Part shown: piece by piece, positions 8,159 to 15,737 of the stretch | Layout of the letters: every line of letters starts with the position of its first letter | Numbering within the stretch: the first letter of the stretch is position 1 | NCBI GenBank assembly: GCA_019119815.1 | Contig: DWWH01000064.1 | Span: 1 to 32,933, forward strand | Direction of reading: 5' to 3' | From: Candidatus Eisenbergiella intestinipullorum | Lineage (GTDB): Bacteria > Bacillota > Clostridia > Lachnospirales > Lachnospiraceae | DNA length: 32,933 nt | Notes under the pieces: generated by a model | Databases searched by the model: none | The model's input: only the letters and a program-made list of their open reading frames with translations | Told to the model about the DNA's origin: nothing | Translations under genes and position numbers: made by a program

Positions 8159-8185
8159 ACGTCGGACGGGCTGTAAACGTCGGAT
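8150..8185 (+). repeat. Tandem 18-bp repeat spanning the hypD stop
   Basis: Units 8150-8167 and 8168-8185 (gggctgt-R-aacgtcgga-Y) match at 16 of 18 bases. The hypD stop TGA lies in the first unit; the second unit reads TAA at the same place. Confidence 0.7.
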
Positions 8186-8233
8186 GGTGCTGCCGGCAGG
8201 CTGCTGTTTGCGAAATGAAAAAAAGATGCTCCG

Positions 8234-8259
8234 ACGCGGCAGGCGCTGCTCTGCCGCGT
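8234..8259 (+). other. Hairpin just upstream of the hypE ribosome-binding site
   Basis: ACGCGGCAG (8234-8242) and CTGCCGCGT (8251-8259) form a perfect 9-bp stem with an 8-base loop. No T-run follows. The AGGAGG of hypE begins about eight bases later, so the stem may affect hypE translation or mRNA stability. Confidence 0.55.
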
Positions 8260-8277
8260 TTCGGAAAGGAGGACGAG

Positions 8278-9264
8278 ATGAAGATCACGATGGCTCACGG
8301 GAGCGGCGGCAGGGAGACCGGGCAGCTCATCCGTGAGATTTTTGAGGCAAATTTTCATAACGAGGTACTGGACAGAATGGAGGATTCCGCTGTGGTGGAA
8401 GGGAGCGGAAGGCTTGCCATGACCACGGACAGCTTTGTGGTGGATCCGGTCTTTTTTCCGGGAGGAGACATCGGCAGGCTGAGCGTGTGCGGGACGGTGA
8501 ACGACCTGCTGATGAGCGGAGCGGTTCCGAAATATCTGACCTGCGGCTTCATCATCGAGGAAGGTGCTGACGTGAAGGATCTTTCCGGGATCGCCGCGTC
8601 CATGGCAAAGACCGCAGAGGAAGCGGGTGTGATGATCGTGGCGGGAGATACCAAGGTGGTGGAAGGAACAGGAGGCCTGTTCATCAATACGGCAGGCGTG
8701 GGATTTGTGCCGGAGGGCGTTTCGGTGAGCGCTTCCGCCTGCCGGGAAGGGGACGCGGTCCTGGTATCCGGTTTCCTGGGAGAGCATCATGCGGCGATCT
8801 TAAGCTCCCGGATGGGGATTGAAAATGAGATCAGGAGCGACTGTGCGCCTTTAAATGAAATGGTGTCCGCCATGCGGCAGGCGGGCGTGCGCGTTCATGC
8901 CATGCGGGATGTGACCAGAGGTGGCCTTGCCACAGTGCTCCATGAGTTTGCCGTCTCCTCCGGCTGCTGTGTGGAGCTTTCTCAGGATTCCCTCCCGGTA
9001 TCTGCGCAGGTACAGGGATTCTGCGGCCTGCTGGGCCTTGACCCCCTGTATATGGGAAACGAAGGGAAAATGACGGCTGTGGTGGATGCGGCGGATGCGG
9101 AGCTGGCCCTTGCCTGTATGAAAAAAAGCCGTTATGGAGAAAACGCTGCCTTGATCGGGCACATCTCCCATCGGGAGAACGGAAAGATGCTGCTGCACAC
9201 TTCCCTCGGCGGCCTTCGTGTGGTGCCGGAGCTGATCGGAGAGGGACTTCCGAGGATCTGCTGA
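8278..9264 (+). CDS. hypE: Hydrogenase maturation protein HypE
   Basis: HypE accepts a carbamoyl group from HypF on its C-terminal cysteine and dehydrates it with ATP to a thiocyanate, the source of the cyanide ligands. The protein is 328 residues, of the PurM-like kinase fold: MAHGSGGRETGQLI at the N-terminus, DSAVVEG, GGDIGRLSVCGTVNDL, and RDVTRGGLATVLHE. It ends with PRIC, the required terminal Cys. The frame is open further upstream, but ATG 8278 has AGGAGG at the right distance and matches the family N-terminus. Confidence 0.96.
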   Translation: MKITMAHGSGGRETGQLIREIFEANFHNEVLDRMEDSAVVEGSGRLAMTTDSFVVDPVFFPGGDIGRLSVCGTVNDLLMSGAVPKYLTCGFIIEEGADVKDLSGIAASMAKTAEEAGVMIVAGDTKVVEGTGGLFINTAGVGFVPEGVSVSASACREGDAVLVSGFLGEHHAAILSSRMGIENEIRSDCAPLNEMVSAMRQAGVRVHAMRDVTRGGLATVLHEFAVSSGCCVELSQDSLPVSAQVQGFCGLLGLDPLYMGNEGKMTAVVDAADAELALACMKKSRYGENAALIGHISHRENGKMLLHTSLGGLRVVPELIGEGLPRIC

Positions 9265-9331
9265 GCGCACATGCCAAAAAGAAGAGCGATGCCCGCTGCT
9301 TGTTCCTATGCCTGTTCGGACAGAATCCCTC

Positions 9332-10300
9332 CTAAAAAAGAGACAGCTGCTGAAAATCCGTTTCGGATCCGCCCTTTCGGGGAGAACCCTTTTGCAGAAA
9401 GCTTTTCTGCGTTCCCTGGATGATGGTATCGTCCGGACGCAGATGGCCGAGCAGAAGAGGAGAGGCCGGATCGTGATATTTGCGGTTGGCGAAAGCCCTC
9501 TGCGGCGTCTGGTTGGCATAGCAGTATTTACAGCCGTTCAGACAGGTATCATAGGCGCCGATGTCCCGGCTTTCGATGCAGTGGCAGCCCTGCCGCATGC
9601 CCCTGTGCGCAAGCTGTCTGAAGGAGATTCCGTTGGCCTTTCCCAGGATGTCCAGGGTGCTGCAGCCGGAAGCATGGATGCCATAACGCGAATAATCCCC
9701 GTTGGTGCCGCAGGTCTGGATGAAAATGCCGTATTTTTCAGCGATGCGTCCCAGTCCGCAGGCCAGCTCGTCTTTGTCCCGGCCGGACAGGGGAATCAGT
9801 TCCGGCAGGTTGGTCTCCAGCTTTTTATACATCTCTACGAAGCTGAAAATACAGCGGTCGATGTACGGTGCGAGCACGGCAGCTATCCGCTCAAAGGTTT
9901 CCAGATGTCGCTGTATGGAATAGGCTTCGGTCAGAAGAACAGGATCATAGCGCCAGGCCACCCGTTTTTTCCCTACCTGTGCGGAGAGCCGGATCAGGGT
10001 CTGCATGCTGTCTTCGATGGAAGGAACGCCCGGCTCCAGATCCTTCCCGTATGCGGTGATCGTATAATAAAAATAGGCGGGAAAGCGGTCGGTGATCTCA
10101 GAAAGCCTCGGCAGGATGGGCCGGTAATTTTTGGAGCAGAAAAGGACGCAGTCCACACAGGCCGGATCCAGCTCATAACGGCTGACCCTGTCGGGAAAGA
10201 ACGGGTTGCGGGTCAGCACGTAGCCTTCTGAAAAACGGCGCAGCAGCCATTCGGAATAATACTGGACGGTATCCGTCCGTCCTCCGGTATTGATGATCAA
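9332..10300 (-). CDS. DUF1848 family protein
   Basis: The 322-residue protein of unknown function belongs to DUF1848, common in Clostridia. It begins IINTGGRTDTVQYYSEW, which lines up with the family N-terminus (MIISxSRRTDIPxFYSEW) if TTG 10300 is the start; GGAG then lies 9 bases upstream, whereas the nearby ATG 10309 directly abuts the same AAGGAG. Near the C-terminus are two cysteine clusters: GCHCIESRDIG and YDTCLNGCKYCYAN, the latter a CxxxCxxC set like a radical-SAM [4Fe-4S] site. The enzyme activity is not known. It converges on hypE with a 67-base gap and has its own promoter. Confidence 0.88.
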   Translation of the reverse strand: MIINTGGRTDTVQYYSEWLLRRFSEGYVLTRNPFFPDRVSRYELDPACVDCVLFCSKNYRPILPRLSEITDRFPAYFYYTITAYGKDLEPGVPSIEDSMQTLIRLSAQVGKKRVAWRYDPVLLTEAYSIQRHLETFERIAAVLAPYIDRCIFSFVEMYKKLETNLPELIPLSGRDKDELACGLGRIAEKYGIFIQTCGTNGDYSRYGIHASGCSTLDILGKANGISFRQLAHRGMRQGCHCIESRDIGAYDTCLNGCKYCYANQTPQRAFANRKYHDPASPLLLGHLRPDDTIIQGTQKSFLQKGSPRKGGSETDFQQLSLF

Positions 10301-10411
10301 TCGGTACATCTCCTTTCTTCTGTCAGGATGAGTTCCCCGGACGTGCGGACGCTCCATCCGCCGGGGATCCTTCTGCCCTGAAAGAGCGGCGAAAGAAAAA
10401 GGTCAGATTTC

Positions 10412-10440
10412 ATCGTAGCAAGACAGGAGGAGCCTGTCAA
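10412..10440 (-). promoter_or_regulatory. Promoter for the DUF1848 gene
   Basis: On the minus strand TTGACA (10440-10435), a 17-base spacer and TACGAT (10417-10412). It lies about 110 bases before the TTG start. Confidence 0.65.
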
Positions 10441-10475
10441 GAAGGGACGGTGGGCAAATGGAATAACGGGCCGGA

Positions 10476-10536
10476 TTCGGGCCATAACGCTTTTCTTATG
10501 TGCCGGTCAGCAAGTGACCGGCACCGGTCCGAACAG
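10476..10536 (+). repeat. 61-bp folded repeat element, copy 1
   Basis: The outer stem TTCGGGCC (10476-10483) / GGTCCGAA (10526-10533) encloses two hairpins: ATAA...TTAT (10484-10487 / 10496-10499) around an 8-base loop, and a perfect 10-bp stem GTGCCGGTCA / TGACCGGCAC (10500-10509 / 10515-10524) with loop GCAAG. It is 56/61 identical to copy 2 at 11840-11900 in the same orientation. Together they bracket the sirtuin-like gene. Not a recognised family to me. Confidence 0.85.
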
Positions 10537-10690
10537 TAACAGGTCGGAATCGCAGCTGTTACAGCTCAGCCTTCGGCCGTGCTGTAACGGCATCCGGCCA
10601 TTCCAAGCGCTTCGCGCCAGACCGGATGCTTCCAGCCGGTCTGTTTTCATACGGTCTGCGCAGTAAATGCGCAGACCTGGCTGAGTAGTA
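10536..10690 (+). other. Dense inverted-repeat region upstream of the sirtuin-like gene
   Basis: Stems seen: GTAACAG/CTGTTAC (10536-10542/10556-10562); CTCAGCC/GGCTGAG (10565-10571/10679-10685) enclosing the rest; GCATCCGG/CCGGATGC (10590-10597/10622-10629), which competes with AGACCGG/CCGGTCT (10619-10625/10636-10642); and GGTCTGCGCA/TGCGCAGACC with loop GTAAA. The last hairpin has the same 10-bp stem/5-base loop form as the 61-bp repeat and is also preceded by TTTTC and followed by AGTAAC, so it may be a diverged relative. No convincing ORF. Confidence 0.6.
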
Positions 10691-10722
10691 ACCCGCAGCT
10701 TCCTGCCCGCCGTCTGTGCAGC

Positions 10723-10751
10723 TTGCCGGAAATCTGCCGATATGATATGAT
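10723..10751 (+). promoter_or_regulatory. Promoter for the sirtuin-like gene
   Basis: TTGCCG (10723-10728), 17-base spacer, TATGAT (10746-10751). It would give a leader of about 150 bases before ATG 10909. The hairpin-rich region lies upstream of it. Confidence 0.55.
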
Positions 10752-10908
10752 GGAACGGACCGCTTCCTGCGGCTGTGCCGGGTAGGGACAGCGTGCCCAA
10801 TGCCGCTTCCCGGAAGGAAAGAACGGAACGGAGAAAGCGGTGATGGCGCAGGGCTGCGAAGATGGCCAGAACGCAGGCTTCTGCAGAAATGGATGGAGAG
10901 AACGACCA

Positions 10909-11808
10909 ATGACAAGGGAAATAGAAGAAAAGATCAAAGACGCACAGATGGTCCTGGTGGGGATCGGGAAGGAACCGGAGGAAAAATTCTGCCGGATGGA
11001 GCAGGATCCTCAATATGCACGGCTGCTGGAGCAGGCGGAGAAGCTGGAGCAGGCGGAGACGATAAAACAGTACCTTCATCTCGCCTGGCTGAGAAGCCAT
11101 CCGGATCGGAAAAAGAAGAAGGCCTATGAAAGGCTGGCGGAGCTGCTGACGGGAAAAAATTATTTTCTGGTCACGCTCTGTACGGATGACGCCATTTTCG
11201 GGAATGGCCTGGACGAGGGGCGGATCGTGACTCCCTGCGGAGGCTTCCGGGCCCTGCAGTGTCCTTCTCTGTCGTGCCCTTCGCTTCCAAACACGGCGCG
11301 TCAGGAGCCGGAGCCGCATGGGCCGGAAGATCACGATTCTGAAGTGCGGAGCCCGGAAGCGCAGGTGCCGGAAACACAGGTGTCGGAAACCGAGCAGCCG
11401 CCCTGCGGTATTTTTTCCGATGCGGCTCTCTGGGAGGAGCCCGTTTCCCGGCTGGAAGCGGGAGAAGATCCCGGAAAGATCGCTTTCCCCCGCTGTCCGG
11501 AATGCGGCTCTCTGCTCGCCTTTAACCGGATCACCACGCCCGGCTATCTGGAGGAAGGGTATCTTCCTCAGTGGGAAAAATATCAAAAATGGCTGCAGGG
11601 GACGCTGAACCGGAAACTCTGCATCCTGGAACTGGGGGCGGGGATGGAATATCCGTCCGTGATCCGTTTTCCCTTTGAGCGGGTGGCATTTTTCAATCTG
11701 AAATCCGAGCTGATCCGGGTGCACAGCAGGCTGTATCAGATGACGGCGGAGCTGAAGGACAGAGGCACGCCCATTCAGGCGGATCCGGTGGAATTCCTGC
11801 TCGGATAA
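10909..11808 (+). CDS. Degenerate class M sirtuin-like protein (likely pseudoenzyme)
   Basis: The 299-residue protein is homologous to the SirTM at 16016-16936. The zinc cysteines remain (LQC-x4-SC, later CPECG), as does the C-terminal block (ILELGAGMEYPSVIRFPFER here, FLEAAVGFNTPAIIKYSFWR there). The NAD-binding GAGSGLSTSAG is reduced to GIGKEPEE, the TTNVDH motif reads TLCTDD, and TQGDYG reads TPCGGF, so the Asn and Gln known to be needed in SirTM are gone. A Pro/Glu-rich low-complexity insert separates the zinc cysteines. ATG 10909 follows GGAGAG and excludes a doubtful N-terminal extension. ADP-ribosyltransferase activity looks unlikely; ADP-ribose or protein binding is possible. It is flanked by the two 61-bp repeats. 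Confidence 0.72.
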   Translation: MTREIEEKIKDAQMVLVGIGKEPEEKFCRMEQDPQYARLLEQAEKLEQAETIKQYLHLAWLRSHPDRKKKKAYERLAELLTGKNYFLVTLCTDDAIFGNGLDEGRIVTPCGGFRALQCPSLSCPSLPNTARQEPEPHGPEDHDSEVRSPEAQVPETQVSETEQPPCGIFSDAALWEEPVSRLEAGEDPGKIAFPRCPECGSLLAFNRITTPGYLEEGYLPQWEKYQKWLQGTLNRKLCILELGAGMEYPSVIRFPFERVAFFNLKSELIRVHSRLYQMTAELKDRGTPIQADPVEFLLG

Positions 11809-11839
11809 GCCTGTTGTTCCTGTTCACCGGCAAGCCGGG

Positions 11840-11900
11840 TTCGGGCCGTAACGCTTTTCTTACGTGCCGGTCAGCAAGTGACCGGCACTGGCCCGAATAG
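11840..11900 (+). repeat. 61-bp folded repeat element, copy 2
   Basis: Outer stem TTCGGGCC/GGCCCGAA (11840-11847/11890-11897) is perfect. GTAA...TTAC and the 10-bp GTGCCGGTCA/TGACCGGCAC (11864-11873/11879-11888) hairpins are inside. Compared with copy 1, the A-T pair closing the small hairpin is G-C here, and the G-T of the outer stem is G-C. The element lies just upstream of the hisH promoter. Confidence 0.85.
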
Positions 11901-11920
11901 GAGCAGCCCGTTCGCCGCTC

Positions 11921-11949
11921 TTGCGTTTCGGTGTCGGATATGCTATACT
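11921..11949 (+). promoter_or_regulatory. Promoter for hisHF
   Basis: TTGCGT (11921-11926), 17-base spacer, TATACT (11944-11949), 37 bases before the hisH ATG. Confidence 0.65.
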
Positions 11950-11986
11950 GCGTTAATGAGATAAAGTAAAAGAAGGGGACAGGCGG

Positions 11987-12592
11987 ATGGTAGCGATCAT
12001 TGATTATGATGCAGGAAACATAAAAAGTGTGGAAAAGGCGGTCCGTTATCTGGGAAAGGAAGCCGCAGTCACCGCAGACCCAAAGAAGATCCTGGCTGCG
12101 GACCGGGTAATCCTGCCTGGAGTGGGATCCTTTGGAGATGCAATGGGCCGGCTTCATGACCGGGGACTGACGGAGGTGATCCGCAGAGCGGTGCAGGAGG
12201 AAACGCCGTTCCTTGGGATCTGTCTGGGCCTGCAGCTTTTATTTGAAGAGAGTGAGGAAAGTCCCGGGGTGCCCGGTCTGGGCCTTCTGAAGGGAAAGAT
12301 CCTGCGGCTGCCCGATCTGCCCGGCCTGAAGGTTCCGCACATCGGCTGGAATTCCCTGCGTTTTCCCAATCCGGGCAGGCTGTTTCGCGGCATTCCGGAG
12401 GACTCCTGCATGTATTTTGTCCATTCCTATTATCTGAAGGCAGAGGAGGAATCCGTCGTTACGGCAACCGCCGAATACGGGACGCTGATCCATGCTTCCG
12501 TAGAGAAGGGCAACCTGTTTGCCTGCCAGTTCCATCCGGAGAAAAGCTCCGAGACCGGCCTGACGATTCTTCGGAATTTTCTTTCCATATGA
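11987..12592 (+). CDS. hisH: Imidazole glycerol phosphate synthase, glutamine amidotransferase subunit HisH
   Basis: HisH hydrolyses glutamine and channels ammonia to HisF in histidine synthesis. The 201-residue class I amidotransferase has DYDAGNIKSVEKA at the N-terminus, the oxyanion strand PGVGSFGDAM, the nucleophile in GICLGLQLLFE, and the His-Glu pair in CQFHPEKSSETG. It starts at ATG after a G-rich site (AAGGGGACAGG) and is followed by hisF after a 41-base gap. Confidence 0.97.
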   Translation: MVAIIDYDAGNIKSVEKAVRYLGKEAAVTADPKKILAADRVILPGVGSFGDAMGRLHDRGLTEVIRRAVQEETPFLGICLGLQLLFEESEESPGVPGLGLLKGKILRLPDLPGLKVPHIGWNSLRFPNPGRLFRGIPEDSCMYFVHSYYLKAEEESVVTATAEYGTLIHASVEKGNLFACQFHPEKSSETGLTILRNFLSI

Positions 12593-12633
12593 AAGAGACG
12601 GAATGCGGGCTTTTTCAGAAATGAGGTGATCCT

Positions 12634-13395
12634 GTGTATACGAAACGAATCATTCCCTGTCTGGACGTGAACAACGGCCGTGTGGTGAAGGGCGTCAATT
12701 TTGTCAACCTGCAGGATGCGGGCGATCCGGTGGAGATCGCCGCGGCCTATGATAAAGCGGGAGCGGACGAGCTGGTCTTTCTGGACATCACCGCGTCCTC
12801 GGACGGCAGGAAAACGGTGGCGGATATGGTGCGCCGTGTGGCGGAGCGGGTTTTCATCCCCTTCACGGTGGGCGGCGGCATCCGCACGGTGGAGGATTTC
12901 CGGGCTCTGCTGCGGGAAGGGGCGGATAAAATATCCGTCAATTCCGCGGCCATCGACCGGCCGGCGCTGATCCGGGAAGCGGCGGATAAGTTCGGAAGCC
13001 AGTGCGTGGTGGTGGCCATCGACGCGAAACGCCGCGCGGATGGAAGCGGCTGGAATATCTATAAGCACGGCGGCAGGATCGATACGGGAATCGACGCGCT
13101 TTCCTGGGCGGAAGAGGTATACGGCCTGGGAGCGGGAGAGATCCTTTTAACCAGCATGGACTGTGACGGCACGAAGGCAGGCTATGACATCGAACTGACG
13201 AAGCGGGTGTCCGGCCTGGTGCCCATTCCGGTGATCGCCTCCGGCGGGGCGGGAACGCCGGAGCATTTTTACGAGGCCCTCACGGAGGGCGGGGCGGAGG
13301 CGGCCCTGGCGGCTTCCCTGTTCCACTATAAGGAGCTTACCATCCGGGAAGTGAAGGAATACCTCAGAGCGCGCGGCGTATCCGTGCGGCTCTGA
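12634..13395 (+). CDS. hisF: Imidazole glycerol phosphate synthase, cyclase subunit HisF
   Basis: HisF makes imidazole glycerol phosphate and AICAR from PRFAR and ammonia. The 253-residue TIM barrel shows [15 protein letters not shown] (catalytic Asp), FLDITAS, the phosphate site [13 protein letters not shown] (second Asp) and [12 protein letters not shown]. The start is GTG 12634, with GAGGTGATC (close to the full anti-SD) directly upstream. Other histidine genes are absent from the window, so hisHF is a detached pair. Confidence 0.97.
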   Translation: MYTKRIIPCLDVNNGRVVKGVNFVNLQDAGDPVEIAAAYDKAGADELVFLDITASSDGRKTVADMVRRVAERVFIPFTVGGGIRTVEDFRALLREGADKISVNSAAIDRPALIREAADKFGSQCVVVAIDAKRRADGSGWNIYKHGGRIDTGIDALSWAEEVYGLGAGEILLTSMDCDGTKAGYDIELTKRVSGLVPIPVIASGGAGTPEHFYEALTEGGAEAALAASLFHYKELTIREVKEYLRARGVSVRL

Positions 13396-13504
13396 CAGGA
13401 CCTGCAGCCCCTCATTTGTCCCGGATGGCCGGGAAACGGTCCCGGACCGGGGAGCGGGCAGAAATCAGGGATAACAGAAAATCGGAAAAAAGGAACAGAC
13501 GAAA

Positions 13505-14188
13505 ATGGCAATGATACAGAACGACTGGCTTACGGAGATCAGCGGAGAATTCCGCAAGCCTTACTATGCGCAGCTTTTTCATTTCATCAAACAGGAGTAT
13601 TCCACCCATGTGGTGTTTCCTCCGGCGGATGAGATTTTCAACGCTTTTCATTTCACTCCCTTAAGCCGGGTGAAGGTGGTGATTCTGGGGCAGGACCCTT
13701 ACCACAACGTGAATCAGGCCCACGGCCTGAGCTTTTCCGTAAAGCCGGAGCAGAAGAATATCCCTCCGTCCCTGCAGAATATCTACCAGGAGCTTCACGA
13801 TGACCTGGGCTGCTACATCCCCAACAACGGCTATCTGAAAAAATGGGCGGATCAGGGCGTTCTGCTTTTAAACACCGTGCTCACGGTGCGGGCCCATCAG
13901 GCCAACTCCCATCAGGGAAAGGGCTGGGAGCAGTTCACGGACGCGGTGATCGCCGCTGTCAACCGGCAGGACCGCCCCATCGTGTACATGCTCTGGGGAC
14001 GCCCGGCGCAGAGCAAGGTTCCCATGCTCACCAATCCGAAGCATCTGATTCTGACGGCTCCCCATCCGAGCCCCTTTTCCGCCTCCCGCGGTTTCTTCGG
14101 CTGCCGGCATTTCAGCAAGGCGAACGATTTCCTCAGGGCGAACGGGGTGGAGCCCATCGACTGGCAGATTGAAAATATTGAGCAGTGA
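13505..14188 (+). CDS. ung: Uracil-DNA glycosylase (family 1)
   Basis: Ung removes uracil from DNA at the start of base-excision repair. The 227-residue protein has the water-activating motif GQDPYHNVNQAHGLSFSV and the DNA-intercalation motif HPSPFSASRGFFG (HPSPLS in most relatives). ATG 13505 has AAGGAAC about 9 bases upstream. It follows hisF by 109 bases with no clear terminator between, so co-transcription is possible. Confidence 0.97.
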   Translation: MAMIQNDWLTEISGEFRKPYYAQLFHFIKQEYSTHVVFPPADEIFNAFHFTPLSRVKVVILGQDPYHNVNQAHGLSFSVKPEQKNIPPSLQNIYQELHDDLGCYIPNNGYLKKWADQGVLLLNTVLTVRAHQANSHQGKGWEQFTDAVIAAVNRQDRPIVYMLWGRPAQSKVPMLTNPKHLILTAPHPSPFSASRGFFGCRHFSKANDFLRANGVEPIDWQIENIEQ

Positions 14189-14190
14189 AA

Positions 14191-14349
14191 ATGAATGACA
14201 AGGATTTCTACATTGAGCGAAACATTTTAAAAATTGGAAATCGTTTCTTTAAAATTTTGGAGCGAATGCATGATAAAGAACTGCTGAGGATTATTGCTCT
14301 GATCGAATTCCTGAAACACTTCTCCGATATTTCCGTCGATGCAGACTGA
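14191..14349 (+). CDS. Small hypothetical ORF, 52 residues
   Basis: It reads MNDKDFYIERNILKIGNRFF and on to a TGA at 14347-14349; the middle could form an amphipathic or hydrophobic helix (LLRIIALIEFLKHF). It begins two bases after the ung stop, without a clear Shine-Dalgarno. The composition turns abruptly AT-rich here, so it may be a fragment of a gene brought in with the adjacent accessory DNA. I do not recognise a family. Confidence 0.4.
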   Translation: MNDKDFYIERNILKIGNRFFKILERMHDKELLRIIALIEFLKHFSDISVDAD

Positions 14350-14373
14350 CCGCTGTACGGCAGGTGGTTTTCA

Positions 14374-15579
14374 TTATTTTACAATGGTATAACGGGTACT
14401 TCTCGCTTTTCCATTTTGCTTTAACAGGCTGTTTTTTACCAGATTTTTCAGGATTCTGACAGCAGTAGATGAACTCACTCCCAGCAATCCGATTACATCA
14501 TTTCTTGTAACGGCTCCATGTATACGGACGTATTCCAATACTTTTTCTTCTCTGGCACTGATTGGTACACCGTCGGAAGCATTTGTCAGCGGTTCTGAAG
14601 AAAGTGCTGGATTACTGTCCTTTTCATCCTTTGCATTAACGTTCGGCAGTATGATCTTGAAGGCATTTTTCGTGGTTTCAATGACAGTTTTTTTCTCCAT
14701 GTCCTCGTATGCTTTCATTATTTTTCCTATTCCAGTACCATAAGCCTCAATTAAATGCAATCGGTAGAATACATTCGCAAGATCCTGATTTCGACATACG
14801 GAAATACCAATCATGATGTCTTCCAGGTCAATTCCCGGCATCAACCCTCCAATGGACACAAATTCAAGCCGATCAGCATAAATACTGATAAGCGCACTGG
14901 CACTAAAGGAGTAATCTCGATGAACCAGTAAATTCAACAATGCTTCCCTGACAGCGATTTCAGGATAGTCCCTGACATCAATTCTCAATAATTTTTTTAT
15001 GGTTGCATGGGTCTGATTACGGAAATCAATAAAATCATATACTTCATTCATCTGCTGCAGCAGTGACCCGGTGAATTCACGACGATCCTTAAAAATGGTC
15101 TGATCTTTTCCCTGAAAAACAGCAGCCTTAATCGTATGGATACATTGATCAGACAAAAGCAGTCCCAAATTACTGTAAAGGTTATCCCGATCAACCAACT
15201 TCAAAGTACGCATTTGCTGCGGGCCAAATTCTATGTTCCGAAGCTCAAATTCCTTTTTTGTTGCTTCAAATGTAAGTTCCTGATTCAGAGAGCGCATCGC
15301 CTCAAAACGGTCCCCATCCGTTTCTTTGATCATACGGCGAATCGCCGTGTCAGAAGCTGGAACAGAGGAAGAACCCTGACTGACATATACGCCCTCCGGA
15401 CGCATTCCTTTCTTGGCAAGATAATAAGGGCGGTCTGTCCCTCGTTGAATATCTACAGCAACAATTTCTTTTCCACTTTCTTCAATGGTTTCATAGTGCA
15501 GAAACATCGTAACATCAGGCTTGATCGTATCCCGCACCATATTGCTGATTTGCAAAGATACACCGTCCGGATCGTCCAC
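14374..15579 (-). CDS. AlbA_2/Schlafen-type DNA-binding ATPase regulator (N-terminally shortened)
   Basis: The 401-residue protein resembles the COG2865 group: an AlbA_2 (Schlafen) domain, a GHKL-type ATPase-like middle (VREALLNLLVHRDYS, then AYGTGIGKIM) and a C-terminal winged helix (VTRNDVIGLLGVSSSTAVRI). Reading 5' of the GTG start, the frame continues with NDNERDGGTVIGVDD, the usual AlbA_2 core, back to a TAA only 26 codons upstream and with no ATG. So the conserved first part of the AlbA domain is missing or its start is non-standard, which suggests a damaged gene. The region is AT-richer than its neighbours, consistent with transfer. Confidence 0.75.
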   Translation of the reverse strand: MDDPDGVSLQISNMVRDTIKPDVTMFLHYETIEESGKEIVAVDIQRGTDRPYYLAKKGMRPEGVYVSQGSSSVPASDTAIRRMIKETDGDRFEAMRSLNQELTFEATKKEFELRNIEFGPQQMRTLKLVDRDNLYSNLGLLLSDQCIHTIKAAVFQGKDQTIFKDRREFTGSLLQQMNEVYDFIDFRNQTHATIKKLLRIDVRDYPEIAVREALLNLLVHRDYSFSASALISIYADRLEFVSIGGLMPGIDLEDIMIGISVCRNQDLANVFYRLHLIEAYGTGIGKIMKAYEDMEKKTVIETTKNAFKIILPNVNAKDEKDSNPALSSEPLTNASDGVPISAREEKVLEYVRIHGAVTRNDVIGLLGVSSSTAVRILKNLVKNSLLKQNGKARSTRYTIVK

Positions 15580-15737
15580 TCCGATTACCGTGCCGCCATC
15601 CCTTTCATTGTCATTGATGGTTCTATTATAGTAAATCGATTCAATCGCGTCAAATTATCCAAACCAATTATGATACGATTGTGAGTCGATTTTTTTACAC
15701 ACACGCATAAATACAGGCATTTTTCATCTATTCATGA

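Noticed and set aside
8053..8277. Upstream extension of hypE
   Set aside because: Overlaps hypD in another frame; AGGAGG and family N-terminus support ATG 8278.
7561..8790. 409-codon minus-strand frame opposite hypD/hypE
   Set aside because: Shadow of two clearly identified genes on the plus strand.
10476..10690. CRISPR array
   Set aside because: Repeats are palindromic and unevenly spaced, with no regular repeat-spacer units and no cas genes.
10507..11724. 405-codon minus-strand frame
   Set aside because: Antisense of the sirtuin-like gene and hairpin region, without domains.
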